Source of the DNA: Methylobacterium sp. Leaf112
GTDB lineage: Bacteria; Pseudomonadota; Alphaproteobacteria; Rhizobiales; Beijerinckiaceae
Direction: 5' to 3'
NCBI RefSeq assembly: GCF_001423295.1
Contig: NZ_LMNG01000031.1
Coordinates: 185,863-249,862 of the forward strand
DNA length: 64,000 bases
The notes beneath the pieces are model-generated. The model made no database searches. It saw only the letters and a program-made list of their open reading frames with translations, and was not told the DNA's origin. Shown here piece after piece: positions 63,330-64,000 of this stretch (position 1 is the stretch's first letter; the number at the start of each line of letters is the position of its first letter). Made by a program: the position numbers and the translations under genes.

Positions 63330-64000
63330 ATGCTGACAACTCAAGGTTGCATATTCTACGAGCATGACTATCGCCTCGTCGGATTGTCCGCCGTCATTTG
63401 TATCCTCGGTTGTTTTGCTGCGACGACGACGATGGCTCAGGTGGAACTGTCGGGTCAGCGCGCCTTCTCGCGCTGGATGCTCGCCTCGGCGGCCGTCTTC
63501 GGCTGTAGCGTGTGGTCGCTGCACTTCGTCGCCATGCTGGCGTTCACACCCGCGACCGAGATCGCCTACGAACTCGGCCTTACGGGCGCGTCGATCCTGG
63601 TGTCCGTCCTCGGAACCTTGCTCGCGCTCCTCGTGCGGCACCGCCTGCTCGGCACCCCCATGGCCGCAGCGCTCCCCGGAACGATCCTGGGTCTGAGCGT
63701 CGCCGGCATGCATTACCTCGGCGTCAGTGCGATGCGGGCCTCCAGCCTCGTCGTGCTCGATCCTTCCTACGTCATCGCCTCGGTGGCGCTCAGCGTGGGG
63801 TTCGGGATCGTTGCCCTGACCCGAGCCCAGGCGCTTCTCAGCCTCGCGCGGCGCGTCGAGGTGGCGATCTGGCTCACCCTCGCGATCTGTGGCCTACACT
63901 TCACCGGTATGGCCGCCGTGTCGATCACCCCCCTGGAGCCCCTGGAGGGGGCCGACCTTCTTCTCGGGTCGACGCAGCTCGGCTTCGCGGTCGGGTCCAT
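63330..64000 (+). CDS. MHYT-domain membrane sensor (C-terminus outside window)
   Basis: The start of a polytopic membrane protein with the MHYT sensor domain. The three signature motifs with paired His and Met lie in successive helices: SLHFVAMLAF, GMHYLGVSAM and GLHFTGMAAV, proposed to bind copper or sense oxygen/NO/CO. The domain is complete in the visible 223 residues and the frame runs off the window; such proteins usually continue with GGDEF and/or EAL domains, which is not visible here. ATG 63330 is the likely start; a TTG 12 bases upstream is possible. Confidence 0.8.
   Translation, partial: MLTTQGCIFYEHDYRLVGLSAVICILGCFAATTTMAQVELSGQRAFSRWMLASAAVFGCSVWSLHFVAMLAFTPATEIAYELGLTGASILVSVLGTLLALLVRHRLLGTPMAAALPGTILGLSVAGMHYLGVSAMRASSLVVLDPSYVIASVALSVGFGIVALTRAQALLSLARRVEVAIWLTLAICGLHFTGMAAVSITPLEPLEGADLLLGSTQLGFAVGS

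Overview
The window is high-GC chromosomal DNA of an alphaproteobacterium. Protein content (GroESL behind a CIRCE operator, thyA-folA-hflK-hflC-degP, fumC-DUF4169-RHH next to sspB, an FtrABCD iron system, many GGDEF/EAL/MHYT signalling proteins) fits Hyphomicrobiales, most likely Methylobacteriaceae (Methylobacterium or Methylorubrum). The genus is an inference from gene content and style, not from a search. No replicon origin, CRISPR array, transposase or integrase was seen.

Layout. 1-13.3 kb: an SLC13-type permease cut by the window edge, a two-domain glycosyltransferase, a DUF5872 protein with a candidate EcfG stress promoter, argC, a di-haem peroxidase, a 53-residue membrane protein, a DoxX-like membrane protein facing a cupredoxin, a large GGDEF/EAL protein and a matrixin-type metalloprotease with a beta-roll repeat tail. 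13.4-17.8 kb: a glycosyltransferase, then a clearly AT-rich islet (GT61 glycosyltransferase, hexapeptide acyltransferase, methyltransferase) ending at the 3' end of a tRNA-Thr(CGT) gene; this is the best candidate for recently acquired DNA. 18-22.9 kb: TerB-like protein, LrgA/LrgB pair, SbmA/YddA-type ABC exporter, a 2OG-Fe(II) oxygenase. 23-26.5 kb: groEL/groES with CIRCE and a terminator, and a CorA-type transporter.

26.5-36.8 kb: a flippase, glcE and glcF (no glcD beside them), an MBL hydrolase divergent from an AraC regulator, fumC with two tiny conserved partners, a cytochrome P450 and the ClpXP adaptor sspB. 37-46.2 kb: a CPBP protease, thyA-folA, hflK-hflC, a DegP-type protease, serB, miaA and a beta-hydroxyacid dehydrogenase. 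46.3-55 kb: moaA divergent from a DUF971 protein, a MATE exporter, the ftrA-ftrB-ftrD-ftrC ferrous iron uptake operon with a candidate Irr-type operator, csaA, a tautomerase/DUF167 pair and a CitE-like lyase. 55-64 kb: an FdhF/YdeP-type molybdopterin oxidoreductase translationally coupled to a small winged-helix-like protein, pyrD with DUF952, an S24 repressor with a palindrome in its promoter, an orphan soluble histidine kinase, a Tim44-like membrane protein, and the start of an MHYT-domain protein cut by the window end.

Most genes are ordinary chromosomal housekeeping or physiology genes. The less explained parts are the AT-rich glycan islet at the tRNA, the unusual secreted protease, the regulator-like partner of the FdhF/YdeP enzyme, the self-contained S24 repressor, and several very small proteins.
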